A stretch of 25,839 bases of DNA, taken from positions 1 through 25,839 of the forward strand of contig JBCDCB010000045.1 of NCBI GenBank assembly GCA_039182735.1. Reading direction: 5' to 3'. Under the pieces are notes generated by a model, which was given only the letters and a program-made list of their open reading frames with translations, was not told the DNA's origin and did no database searches. Both the position numbers and the translations under genes were made by a program. This document shows positions 7,279 through 16,173 of this stretch, piece by piece. Numbering within the stretch: position 1 is the first letter of the stretch; each line of letters starts with the position of its first letter. This DNA comes from JBCDCB01 sp039182735. GTDB lineage: Bacteria; Planctomycetota; Phycisphaerae; Phycisphaerales; UBA1924.

Positions 7279-7548
7279 ATGGCGATCTCGGCTGAGCGAC
7301 GTCAGGAACTGATCAAGGAATACCGGGTCCACGATACGGACACGGCGTCCCCCGAGGTGCAGGTCGCGATCCTCACCGAGGAGATCCGCGATCTCACCGA
7401 GCACATGAAGCTGCACAAGCACGACTACGGCAGCCGACGCGGGCTCATGGGCAAGGTCGCACGGCGCAACAAGCTGTCGGCGTACCTCCGCAACAAGAAC
7501 CGCGAACGCTACCTGACCCTGATCGATCGTCTGGGTCTGCGCAAGTAA
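7279..7548 (+). CDS. rpsO: 30S ribosomal protein S15
   Basis: S15 is a primary 16S rRNA-binding protein of the small-subunit platform. The 89-residue length is standard for the family. Recognisable S15 segments include DTASPEVQVAILTEEI, HMKLHKHDYGSRRGL, and VARRNKLSAYLRNKNRERY with the terminal LGLRK. GAGG lies 10 bases before the ATG, at the foot of a leader hairpin. A strong terminator follows only 5 bases after the stop, and pnp comes next, the classic rpsO-pnp order seen in many bacteria. Confidence 0.98.
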   Translation: MAISAERRQELIKEYRVHDTDTASPEVQVAILTEEIRDLTEHMKLHKHDYGSRRGLMGKVARRNKLSAYLRNKNRERYLTLIDRLGLRK

Positions 7549-7553
7549 TCCAC

Positions 7554-7591
7554 CGGGGACGGGCCGACGGGCCCGTCCCCGCTTTCGTTTT
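7554..7591 (+). terminator. Rho-independent terminator after rpsO
   Basis: A perfect 12-bp GC-rich stem (7554-7565 with 7570-7581) with a 4-base GACG loop is followed by a T-rich tail (CTTTCGTTTT). It separates rpsO from pnp, so pnp either has its own promoter or depends on readthrough. Confidence 0.88.
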
Positions 7592-7595
7592 GGAA

Positions 7596-7619
7596 CCGCC
7601 CGGCGACGCCGCCGGACGG
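7596..7619 (+). promoter_or_regulatory. pnp: Stem-loop in the pnp 5' leader
   Basis: CCGGCG (7600-7605) pairs with CGCCGG (7610-7615) around ACGC, and beyond a C-A mismatch CCG (7596-7598) pairs with CGG (7617-7619). It lies in the 197-base leader between the rpsO terminator and pnp. In E. coli a leader stem is cut by RNase III in pnp autoregulation; any analogy is inference, and this stem is short. A 9-base direct repeat GCGACGCCA occurs at 7701-7709 and 7716-7724 in the same leader. No convincing promoter was seen. Confidence 0.3.
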
Positions 7620-7788
7620 CAGTCGGAGACGGACGCCCCGCACTCGCGAGACGCCCCACGCCCTCTGCCCTCTTCGTGGCGACCGGGCCCTCACGCCGGC
7701 GCGACGCCATCCGTTGCGACGCCAGGCAGAACCCCGGGGTCTCGCGTGCCAACGCGCGCGATGCTCGCAACACAAGAAGGCGATCACC

Positions 7789-9981
<2,193 letters not shown>

Positions 9982-10014
9982 CCACGCGCCGAGCCGGGAG
10001 ATTCTCCAAACGTC

Positions 10015-10043
10015 TTGCGTTTGGATGTGAAAACAGGTAATGT
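10015..10043 (+). promoter_or_regulatory. Putative promoter for the cold-shock gene
   Basis: TTGCGT (10015-10020) and TAATGT (10038-10043) are separated by 17 bp, inside a locally AT-richer patch. This fits transcription of a leader of about 145 bases ahead of the GTG at 10194. Confidence 0.45.
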
Positions 10044-10048
10044 CTGAA

Positions 10049-10078
10049 CGCAGTGGGCATCGATTGGTGTCCACTGCG
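10049..10078 (+). promoter_or_regulatory. Leader hairpin 1 upstream of the cold-shock gene
   Basis: CGCAGTGG (10049-10056) and CCACTGCG (10071-10078) form a perfect 8-bp stem around a 14-base loop. It begins 6 bases after the putative -10 hexamer, so as RNA it would be at the extreme 5' end of the transcript. It could instead be a DNA operator. Confidence 0.45.
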
Positions 10079-10114
10079 GTCGTTTTCGGACGCAGCCATC
10101 GCAGAGCCGTGTGT

Positions 10115-10136
10115 GCGTGGTAGTCTAGAACCACGC
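10115..10136 (+). promoter_or_regulatory. Leader hairpin 2 upstream of the cold-shock gene
   Basis: GCGTGGT (10115-10121) and ACCACGC (10130-10136) form a perfect 7-bp stem around the 8-base loop AGTCTAGA. It lies 58 bases before the GTG start. Confidence 0.45.
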
Positions 10137-10193
10137 CGCGTGACCACCGAAGTCGCTGGTCGTCGCGGCATCTCGAAGCGGGGCACGATCGTC

Positions 10194-10478
10194 GTGACTG
10201 ACGGCCAAGACAATCACATTACGAACGCAGAAGGCGTCGTGAAGTGGTTCGACCCCAAGAAGGGGTTCGGCTTCATCGTCGGGCCCGAGGGCCAAGACAT
10301 CTTCGTTCACTACACCCAGATCGACGGCGACGGGTTCCGTGTTCTCCGTGACGGCAAGAGCGTCCGCTACGACGCCGAACGCTCCGACAAGGGCTGGCGT
10401 GCGACGAAGGTCGAACGTCTGGAGCCGGAGGTCAACGTTCGCCCCGTCTCCGGGTACACGCGTTCGCCCCGTCGATAG
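10194..10478 (+). CDS. Cold-shock-domain (CspA-type) nucleic-acid-binding protein
   Basis: This is a 94-residue protein with one cold-shock domain at about 14-77. The RNP1-like motif KKGFGFIVG and RNP2-like motif DIFVHYTQI are intact, with the characteristic GVVKWFDPKKGFGF entry. Such proteins bind single-stranded RNA or DNA and act as RNA chaperones. GTG 10194 gives a 13-residue lead-in, normal for the family; the frame stays open upstream to 10053 but that part is non-conserved and overlaps the leader hairpins. The C-terminal 20 residues are a basic tail (SGYTRSPRR). It lies 33 bases upstream of a histidine kinase gene and may share a transcript with it. Confidence 0.92.
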   Translation: MTDGQDNHITNAEGVVKWFDPKKGFGFIVGPEGQDIFVHYTQIDGDGFRVLRDGKSVRYDAERSDKGWRATKVERLEPEVNVRPVSGYTRSPRR

Positions 10479-10511
10479 ACGCCCGCCTCCGATCCTGACA
10501 GACTCTCGCCC

Positions 10512-11387
10512 GTGAACACCGCAGTGGTGATGCTGATCGCGTTGGTGGCGCTGGTCGCGGGATTCGCCGCCGGCGCGACGCTGCTGCGCGTGCGCATCGC
10601 GCGGCGTCTGCTGCTCGAACGGCGCGACGCGCAGGCCGAACGCGCCGGTGACCTGCGCGCCCTCACAAGCGGGCTCGCGCACGAGATCAAGAACCCGCTC
10701 TCGACGATCGGGCTCAACGCGCAGCTCCTCGACGAAGCGATCCGCGATCAGCCGCTCGAGGAGCACGAGCACGAGCGCCTGACGCGGCGCGTCGATGTGC
10801 TCCGGCGCGAAGCCGAGCGCCTGCGTGACATCCTCGAAGACTTCCTCAAGTTCGCCGACGAGCCGGTGCTCGATCGTCTGCCGACCGATCTCAACACGAT
10901 CGCGGACGAGCTGGTGGACTTCTTCCTCCCGAGCGCGAACCACCAGGGCGTGCGCCTGCGCGCCGAGCTGTGCGAGCAGGCGCTGCCCGTCAGCGTCGAT
11001 GCCTCCAAGCTCAAGCAGGCGGCGCTCAACCTGCTGCTCAACGCGGCACAGGCCATGGAGCAGGACGAGCGCTCCGCCTCACGCGAACTCATCATCCGCA
11101 CCGCCGCGGAAGCCGACCGCGAGACCGGCGAACCCTTCGCGGCGCTGCACGTCATCGACACCGGCCCGGGGATCCCGAGCGACGTGCTGCCGCGCATCTT
11201 TGAGCCCTACTTCACGACCAAGCCCAAGGGGGTCGCCGGCGGAACCGGGCTCGGTCTCGCCATCACGCGTCGCCTCATCGAGGCGCACAACGGCCGCATC
11301 GATGTCGTCAGCGAGACCGGTCGCGGCACCGACTTCACTATCTCGATCCCGCTGCTCGCCGACACCGACACTCCGCCCCGCAGGTAG
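10512..11387 (+). CDS. Membrane-anchored sensor histidine kinase, NtrB-like, no adjacent response regulator
   Basis: The 291-residue protein has one N-terminal transmembrane helix (about 4-26), a short linker without a recognisable sensory domain, and a HisKA phosphoacceptor helix with H57 in LAHEIKNPLSTIG. The HATPase domain follows: N box LKQAALNLLLNAAQAM near 165-180, G1 box DTGPGIP near 215, F box IFEPYFTTKPKG and G2 box GGTGLGLAI near 243. All catalytic elements look intact. GTG 10512 is the first start after the cold-shock gene and lacks a clear ribosome binding site; ATG 10530 is an alternative. No response regulator lies next to it. It is followed 9 bases later by the SDR gene, so it may be co-transcribed with the tryptophan-catabolic genes, but the stimulus is unknown. 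Confidence 0.9.
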   Translation: MNTAVVMLIALVALVAGFAAGATLLRVRIARRLLLERRDAQAERAGDLRALTSGLAHEIKNPLSTIGLNAQLLDEAIRDQPLEEHEHERLTRRVDVLRREAERLRDILEDFLKFADEPVLDRLPTDLNTIADELVDFFLPSANHQGVRLRAELCEQALPVSVDASKLKQAALNLLLNAAQAMEQDERSASRELIIRTAAEADRETGEPFAALHVIDTGPGIPSDVLPRIFEPYFTTKPKGVAGGTGLGLAITRRLIEAHNGRIDVVSETGRGTDFTISIPLLADTDTPPRR

Positions 11388-11396
11388 ACTGCGCGC

Positions 11397-12176
11397 GTGA
11401 ACACAGACCTTTCGCAGCATCGAGCGTTCGTGTGCGGCGCAAGCCAGGGCATCGGGCGTGCCTGCGCGCAGGCGCTCGCGGAACTCGGGTGTGCCGTCAC
11501 ACTCGTTGCGCGGAGCGCGGCGAAGCTCGAAGCCGTCCGATCCGCGCTCCCCGGAGACAGGCACGCGATCCAGACCGCGGACTTTGCCGATCTTGCCAGC
11601 GTGCAGGACGCGGCGAGCCGGACCATCGACGCGCACGGCCCGCACACGATCCTCGTCCACAACACCGGTGGCCCGCCCGCGGGGCGCGCGTTCGACGCCC
11701 AGCCTGAAGACTTCGTGCGTGCTGTCGCGATGCACGTCGGCAGCGGGCAGGTCCTCGTGCGCGCGCTCGCGCCGGGCATGCAGGACGCGGGCTTCGGACG
11801 CGTCGTCAACATCATCTCGACGTCCGTTAAGGCACCGATCCCCGGGCTCGGCGTCAGCAACGCCACCCGCGGCGCCGTTGCGAGCTGGGCCAAGACCCTC
11901 GCGAACGAGCTTGCGCCGCACGGCATCACCGTGAACAACGTGCTGCCCGGGTTCACCGACACTGAACGCCTCGCGTCGCTCTTCGAGAACAAGGCGTCGA
12001 AGAGCGGGTCGTCTCCGGAAGCGGTGCGCGCGCAGGCGATCGAGTCGATCCCCGCCGGCCGCATCGGCAAGCCCGAAGAGGTCGCCGCCGCCGTCGCGTG
12101 GCTTTGCACGCCCGCCGCCGCGTACGTCAACGGGATCAACCTCCCCGTGGACGGCGGCCGCACGCCCTGCCTGTGA
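11397..12176 (+). CDS. SDR-family oxidoreductase of the aminomuconate branch, atypical active site
   Basis: The 259-residue protein has a Rossmann SDR fold: cofactor loop CGASQGIG (13-20), an HNTGG equivalent of NNAG (88-92), the catalytic strand NIISTS (138-143), and the C-terminal PVDGGR typical of FabG-like SDRs. The usual Tyr-x-x-x-Lys pair is missing; the aligned stretch GLGVSNATRG offers Ser154 and Arg158 instead. The same look (PIPGLGxSN-x-x-R) occurs, to my recollection, in SDRs found in kynurenine clusters of other phyla. It is followed 9 bases later by the semialdehyde dehydrogenase gene and then by the RidA deaminase, so a role in 2-aminomuconate processing is inferred. GTG 11397 is the start. 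A non-oxidoreductase role is possible given the active-site change. Confidence 0.85.
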   Translation: MNTDLSQHRAFVCGASQGIGRACAQALAELGCAVTLVARSAAKLEAVRSALPGDRHAIQTADFADLASVQDAASRTIDAHGPHTILVHNTGGPPAGRAFDAQPEDFVRAVAMHVGSGQVLVRALAPGMQDAGFGRVVNIISTSVKAPIPGLGVSNATRGAVASWAKTLANELAPHGITVNNVLPGFTDTERLASLFENKASKSGSSPEAVRAQAIESIPAGRIGKPEEVAAAVAWLCTPAAAYVNGINLPVDGGRTPCL

Positions 12177-12185
12177 GCACCCGAG

Positions 12186-13688
12186 ATGCTGCACCACCTC
12201 GGCGACGAGTCCATCACGCGGAACTTCATCAACGGCGAGTTCATCGAACCGCGCAGCGCATCGTGGCTCGACGTCATCGAACCCGCCACCGTCACCCGCT
12301 ACACACGCTGCCCGGCATCGAACACGTCGGACGTTGATCTCGCGGTCGAAGCCGCCGCGAACGCGGCGCACGCGTGGGCGCGCACGCCCGCGCGGGAACG
12401 CAGCGCGATCATGCTCCGCATCGCGGACGGCATCGAACGCCACCTCGATCGTCTCGCCCTCGCCGAGTCCATCGATACCGGCAAGCCGATCGCCCTCGCG
12501 CGCAGCGTCGACATCCCGCGCGCCGCGGCGAACTTCCGCTTCTTCGCCACCGCGATCCTCCACGCTCGTGGCGATCTGCACGAGATGGACGGCGGCACCG
12601 GCCCGACCGGAGGCAACGCGGTCAACTACACGCTCCGGCGTCCGCTCGGCGTCGTCGGGCTCATCTCGCCGTGGAACCTCCCGCTCTACCTGCTCACCTG
12701 GAAGATCGCACCCGCCATCGCCGCGGGCAACGCGTGCATCTGCAAGCCCAGCGAGGTCACGCCCATGACCGCCATGCTGCTCGGCGAGATCCTGAGCGAT
12801 GCGGGCCTGCCCAGGGGCGTGGTCAACATCGTGCACGGGCGAGGCGAGGAAACCGGCGGCGCGATCGTGACGCATCCCGGCGTGCGTGGAGTCTCCTTCA
12901 CAGGCTCGACTCGCGTCGGCACGTGGATCGGCGAGCGTTGCGGCGCCGCGCTCAAGAAGTGCTCGCTCGAACTCGGCGGAAAGAACCCCTTCGTCGTCTT
13001 CGATGACGCGGAACTCGACGTCGCCGTCAAGACGTGCGTGCGCGCCTCGTTCGCCAATCAGGGACAGATTTGCCTCTGCGGTTCACGCCTCCTCGTGCAA
13101 CGCGGCATCTACGAAGCCTTCGTCACGCGATTCACGGAACGCGCGCGAGCGATCAAGCTCGGCGATCCGCTCGACGAGCAGACGCAGCACGGCGCGCTGG
13201 TCTCGACGCAGCACGCCGCGAAGGTCGCGTCGTACGTTGCCAAGGCCCGCGCGCTCCGCGCCGAGGTGCTGCTGGGCGGTTCCTACATCGATGCCGATCA
13301 CCTGTCGGCGCGGTGCGCCGGCGGCGAGGGCTCCGCGTTCTTCGAGCCGACCATCCTCGCGGGACTGCCCAACGACTGCGACGTGATCCAAGATGAGATC
13401 TTCGGGCCGGTCGTCACGATCCAGCGATTCGAAGACGAAGCCGGCGCGGTGCGCCTTGCCAACTCGACCCGCTACGGGCTCGCGTCGAGCGTGTGGACCA
13501 CCGACCTCTCGCGCGCACACCGCGTCGCCGACGCCGTCGACAGCGGCATCGTCTGGATCAACTGCTGGATGGTGCGCGATCTGCGCACACCCTTCGGCGG
13601 CACGAAGTCGTCGGGTGTCGGACGCGAAGGCGGAGACGAAGCCTTCCGATTCTTCACCGAGCCGAAGAACGTCTGCGTGCAGTTGTAG
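12186..13688 (+). CDS. nbaE: 2-aminomuconic 6-semialdehyde dehydrogenase (ALDH8-like)
   Basis: This is a 500-residue NAD-dependent aldehyde dehydrogenase that should oxidise 2-aminomuconate 6-semialdehyde, the product of ACMS decarboxylase, to 2-aminomuconate. Visible are the cofactor-binding SPWNLPLYLLTWKIAPA and FTGSTRVG, the general base E262 in SLELGGKNPF, the nucleophile C296 in NQGQICLCGSR, and the family signature WINCWMVRDLRTPFGGTKSSG near the end, which marks the ALDH8/hydroxymuconic-semialdehyde group. Length is typical. It sits between the SDR and RidA genes and opposite the kynurenine operon, which supports the substrate. The closely related 2-hydroxymuconic semialdehyde activity cannot be excluded from sequence alone. 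Confidence 0.9.
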   Translation: MLHHLGDESITRNFINGEFIEPRSASWLDVIEPATVTRYTRCPASNTSDVDLAVEAAANAAHAWARTPARERSAIMLRIADGIERHLDRLALAESIDTGKPIALARSVDIPRAAANFRFFATAILHARGDLHEMDGGTGPTGGNAVNYTLRRPLGVVGLISPWNLPLYLLTWKIAPAIAAGNACICKPSEVTPMTAMLLGEILSDAGLPRGVVNIVHGRGEETGGAIVTHPGVRGVSFTGSTRVGTWIGERCGAALKKCSLELGGKNPFVVFDDAELDVAVKTCVRASFANQGQICLCGSRLLVQRGIYEAFVTRFTERARAIKLGDPLDEQTQHGALVSTQHAAKVASYVAKARALRAEVLLGGSYIDADHLSARCAGGEGSAFFEPTILAGLPNDCDVIQDEIFGPVVTIQRFEDEAGAVRLANSTRYGLASSVWTTDLSRAHRVADAVDSGIVWINCWMVRDLRTPFGGTKSSGVGREGGDEAFRFFTEPKNVCVQL

Positions 13689-13698
13689 AGGAAACGCG

Positions 13699-14136
13699 AT
13701 GAACGAGAAGATCGATTCGAAAAAGGCGCCCGAGCCCATCGGCGCGTACCCGCACGCGAGGCGCATCGGAAATCTGTTGTTCTTGTCGGGTGTCGGGCCG
13801 CGCATGCGCGGGTCGAAAGACATTCCCGGCGTGGTCCTTGCGCCGGACGGCTCGGTCGAGACCTACGACATCGCCGCACAGTGCGATTCGTGCTTCGAGA
13901 ACATCAAGTCCGTGCTCGAAGCAGCAGGCTCAAAGTTCGAGAACATCGTCGATGTGCTCGTCTTCCTCACCGATATGCGTCGTGACTTCAAGATCTACAA
14001 CGAGCGCTACGCCGCGTGGTTCGCGGGCGAGGGCAAACCGAATCCCGCGCGCACGACCATTGAGATCCCAAGATTGCCGCAGGGCGGCAACGCGCCGATC
14101 GCGATCGAGCTCAAGGTGATCGCGACCGTGGACTGA
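13699..14136 (+). CDS. nbaF: RidA-family 2-aminomuconate deaminase
   Basis: This 145-residue RidA/YjgF-family protein (GAYPHARRIGNLLFLSGVGPR, FENIVDVLVFLTDMRRDF, NPARTTIEIPRLPQG) has the conserved family Arg in PARTTIE. General RidA proteins hydrolyse enamines/imines; the NbaF branch deaminates 2-aminomuconate to the 2-hydroxymuconate/4-oxalocrotonate pair. The branch assignment rests mainly on context: it directly follows the 2-aminomuconic semialdehyde dehydrogenase by 10 bases. ATG 13699 has AGAGGAAA about 8 bases upstream; the same frame is open further upstream inside the dehydrogenase gene, which is not coding. Its 3' end is only 5 bases from the stop of the convergent kynB, with no terminator between them. 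Confidence 0.88.
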   Translation: MNEKIDSKKAPEPIGAYPHARRIGNLLFLSGVGPRMRGSKDIPGVVLAPDGSVETYDIAAQCDSCFENIKSVLEAAGSKFENIVDVLVFLTDMRRDFKIYNERYAAWFAGEGKPNPARTTIEIPRLPQGGNAPIAIELKVIATVD

Positions 14137-14141
14137 CCTGA

Positions 14142-14780
14142 TCAGTCAAGCGTGCGCAGCAGCGCGCGCACAGGGCTGCCGTCGCCCATCGCGATCTTCA
14201 GCGGCGGCGCGATCAATTCGTACACGCCGTCCGGCACGTCTTTCAGGATCAGCCCTTCGAGGATCGAAACGTCGCGCGCGAGGAACCGCTTGTGGGAGGG
14301 AAGATCTTTCGAGTCGCACAGGTCCACGCTCGGCGTATCGACACCCACGAGGAAGACGCCGCGGTCCGCGAGCGCATCGACGAGCGCCGGATCGAGCGCC
14401 GCGAAGTCCGTGTTGAAGTGCGTGCGGTCCGGATATGTGCCGGTTTTCAGTAGCACGCGGGGCGTCGCATCGCCGTCGATCTCCTGCGGATGCACCGAGA
14501 GATCCTCAGCGGTGTACCGGCGCGCACGATCCGTCGTCACACTGACGACCCGGCAGGGCCCGATGAACCGATCGACCGGAGTCTGATCGATTCCCGGCGC
14601 ATCAACGCCGTAGTGGTTCGGGCCGTCGGCGTGTGTGCCCGCGTGCAGCGTGGTGTGCAGCGCACTGAGCGTGACGGGTGCGCCGTCCTTGAGGTGGCAC
14701 TTCACCTCGCGCCGAGGCGCCTCGTCACCGGGCCAGACGGCGAGCGTGTCGTCGATTGCGGAACTCAGATCGTAAATCAC
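14142..14780 (-). CDS. kynB: Kynurenine formamidase (cyclase family)
   Basis: This 212-residue metal-dependent enzyme hydrolyses N-formylkynurenine to kynurenine and formate. The zinc site motif is complete: H46-A-G-T-H50-A-D52 and H56 in HAGTHADGPNHY. Other KynB features are DLSSAIDDTLAVWPGD at the N-terminus, LLKTGTYPDRTHFNTDF, VGVDTPSVD and the C-terminal LIAPPLKIAMGDGSPVRALL. Length matches the family. It is the last gene of the minus-strand kynurenine operon, 18 bases after the monooxygenase. Confidence 0.95.
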   Translation of the reverse strand: MIYDLSSAIDDTLAVWPGDEAPRREVKCHLKDGAPVTLSALHTTLHAGTHADGPNHYGVDAPGIDQTPVDRFIGPCRVVSVTTDRARRYTAEDLSVHPQEIDGDATPRVLLKTGTYPDRTHFNTDFAALDPALVDALADRGVFLVGVDTPSVDLCDSKDLPSHKRFLARDVSILEGLILKDVPDGVYELIAPPLKIAMGDGSPVRALLRTLD

Positions 14781-14798
14781 AGTGACTCTCCGTCGGGC

Positions 14799-16142
14799 TC
14801 ACAACGCGAGCAGCACACCCGCCAGCAGGAGGCCGGCGACACCGACACCGCTCCACTCGATCACGCGGGCCTGCCGGCGCGCTCGCCCGAGCGCCTCGGC
14901 ATACGGGATGTTGCTGAACGACACCATGTTGTACAGCGGCAAAAACGAGTCGGGGAGCAGCTTGTGAAGCGTCGTCTCCAGCTTCTTCCGCAACCGAAAC
15001 CACGTGGAGGCCGTCTTGTCGCGCATCTCGACGAAGTTCGTGAGCGCCATGTCGGCGATCGCGTCCGCGTTGTCGTGTCTCGCGCACGCGTACGCATCGA
15101 GAGCCACTTCCAGGCTGTCGTCGTGGGACGCCAACTGCTCGGCGAGTACCCGGCAATCTTCGAACGCCGCGTTCATGCCCTGCCCATAAAACGGCACGAT
15201 CGCGTGCGCCGCGTCCCCCAGCAGCGCGACCTTGCCGCCCGCGTTCCACGGTCGGCACCGGATCGTCACGAGTGACGACACGGGGTTGTCCCGAAAGTCC
15301 TCGAGCAGCGTCGGCATGATCGCCGGCGCATCGGGATACACCTTCTCGAAGTGCGCACGCACCGAGTCGTCGCCCGTGATGCGCTCGAACGACTCTTCCC
15401 CATCGAAGGGCCAGAAGAGCGTGCACGTGAACGATCGGTCCTTGTTGGGCAGCGCGATCATCATGTTCGCGCCACGCGGCCAGATGTGCAGCGCGTTCGG
15501 ATCGATCGCGAACTCACCGCTCTCGGTCGGCGGTATCGTCAGTTCCTTGTAGCCGTGCGAGAGATACGACTGCTCGTAGTTGAATCGGTCGGTCCGCTGC
15601 ATCGCGGCGCGGATCGCGCTGAAGGCCCCGTCCGCGCCGATGACCGCGTCGCCCTCGGCTTCGATCGCCTCACCGGTCTGCTCGTCCCGGAACGTCACAC
15701 GCGGCCACTTGAGATCGACGTCGAGGCACCGGCAGCCGAAGCGCATCTCGATGTTGGCCCGCTTCGCCGCCGCATTCAGCAGTGTGATGTTCAGGCCCGC
15801 GCGCGAGACCGAGTTGATCGCGTCCGTCGGGTCCTTCGAATATGCCTGGAACACGACCTCCCCGTCCGGGTCGTGCAGCATCCGCCCGCGCATCGGGATC
15901 GCGTCTTCGAGCACGGCCTGATCGAGCCCGACGCCCTTCAGCCCGGTGATGCCACGCGTCGAGAGCGCGAGGTTGATCGAGCGTCCGCCGATGAACCCGT
16001 TCTCGCGCGGATCGGGGCGGCGCTCGAACAGACGCACGCGGTGCCCCATATCGGCAAGGTAGCACGCGAGCAGCGCGCCGCCGAGGCCAGCGCCGACAAC
16101 CACAAATGTGCGCGGGTTAGACGTCGTGAAGTTCACGCTCAT
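14799..16142 (-). CDS. kmo: Kynurenine 3-monooxygenase (FAD-dependent)
   Basis: The 447-residue flavoprotein hydroxylates kynurenine to 3-hydroxykynurenine using NADPH and oxygen. The N-terminal dinucleotide motif is VVGAGLGGALLA (G17, G19, G22). Next come INLALSTRGITGLK, the second FAD motif GADGAFSAIR and the third, ALLGDAAHAIVPFYGQGMN. The C-terminal segment (about 428-447, GVGVAGLLLAGVLLAL) is hydrophobic and could anchor the protein in the membrane, as the mitochondrial enzyme is anchored. ATG 16142 gives a normal N-terminus. It lies 31 bases downstream of kynU. Confidence 0.96.
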   Translation of the reverse strand: MSVNFTTSNPRTFVVVGAGLGGALLACYLADMGHRVRLFERRPDPRENGFIGGRSINLALSTRGITGLKGVGLDQAVLEDAIPMRGRMLHDPDGEVVFQAYSKDPTDAINSVSRAGLNITLLNAAAKRANIEMRFGCRCLDVDLKWPRVTFRDEQTGEAIEAEGDAVIGADGAFSAIRAAMQRTDRFNYEQSYLSHGYKELTIPPTESGEFAIDPNALHIWPRGANMMIALPNKDRSFTCTLFWPFDGEESFERITGDDSVRAHFEKVYPDAPAIMPTLLEDFRDNPVSSLVTIRCRPWNAGGKVALLGDAAHAIVPFYGQGMNAAFEDCRVLAEQLASHDDSLEVALDAYACARHDNADAIADMALTNFVEMRDKTASTWFRLRKKLETTLHKLLPDSFLPLYNMVSFSNIPYAEALGRARRQARVIEWSGVGVAGLLLAGVLLAL

Positions 16143-16173
16143 GCGTCCACTCTATTCGACCGCACCGCCCGGT

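Noticed and set aside
11079..12875. A 598-codon open frame on the minus strand across the kinase, SDR and dehydrogenase genes
   Set aside because: It lies antisense to three clearly recognised genes, its translation is rich in Arg/Asp/Gly/Ala with no motif, and such frames are expected opposite GC-rich coding DNA.
14137..14141. A bidirectional terminator between the convergent deaminase and formamidase genes
   Set aside because: The genes are only five bases apart and no stem with a T run was found around their ends.
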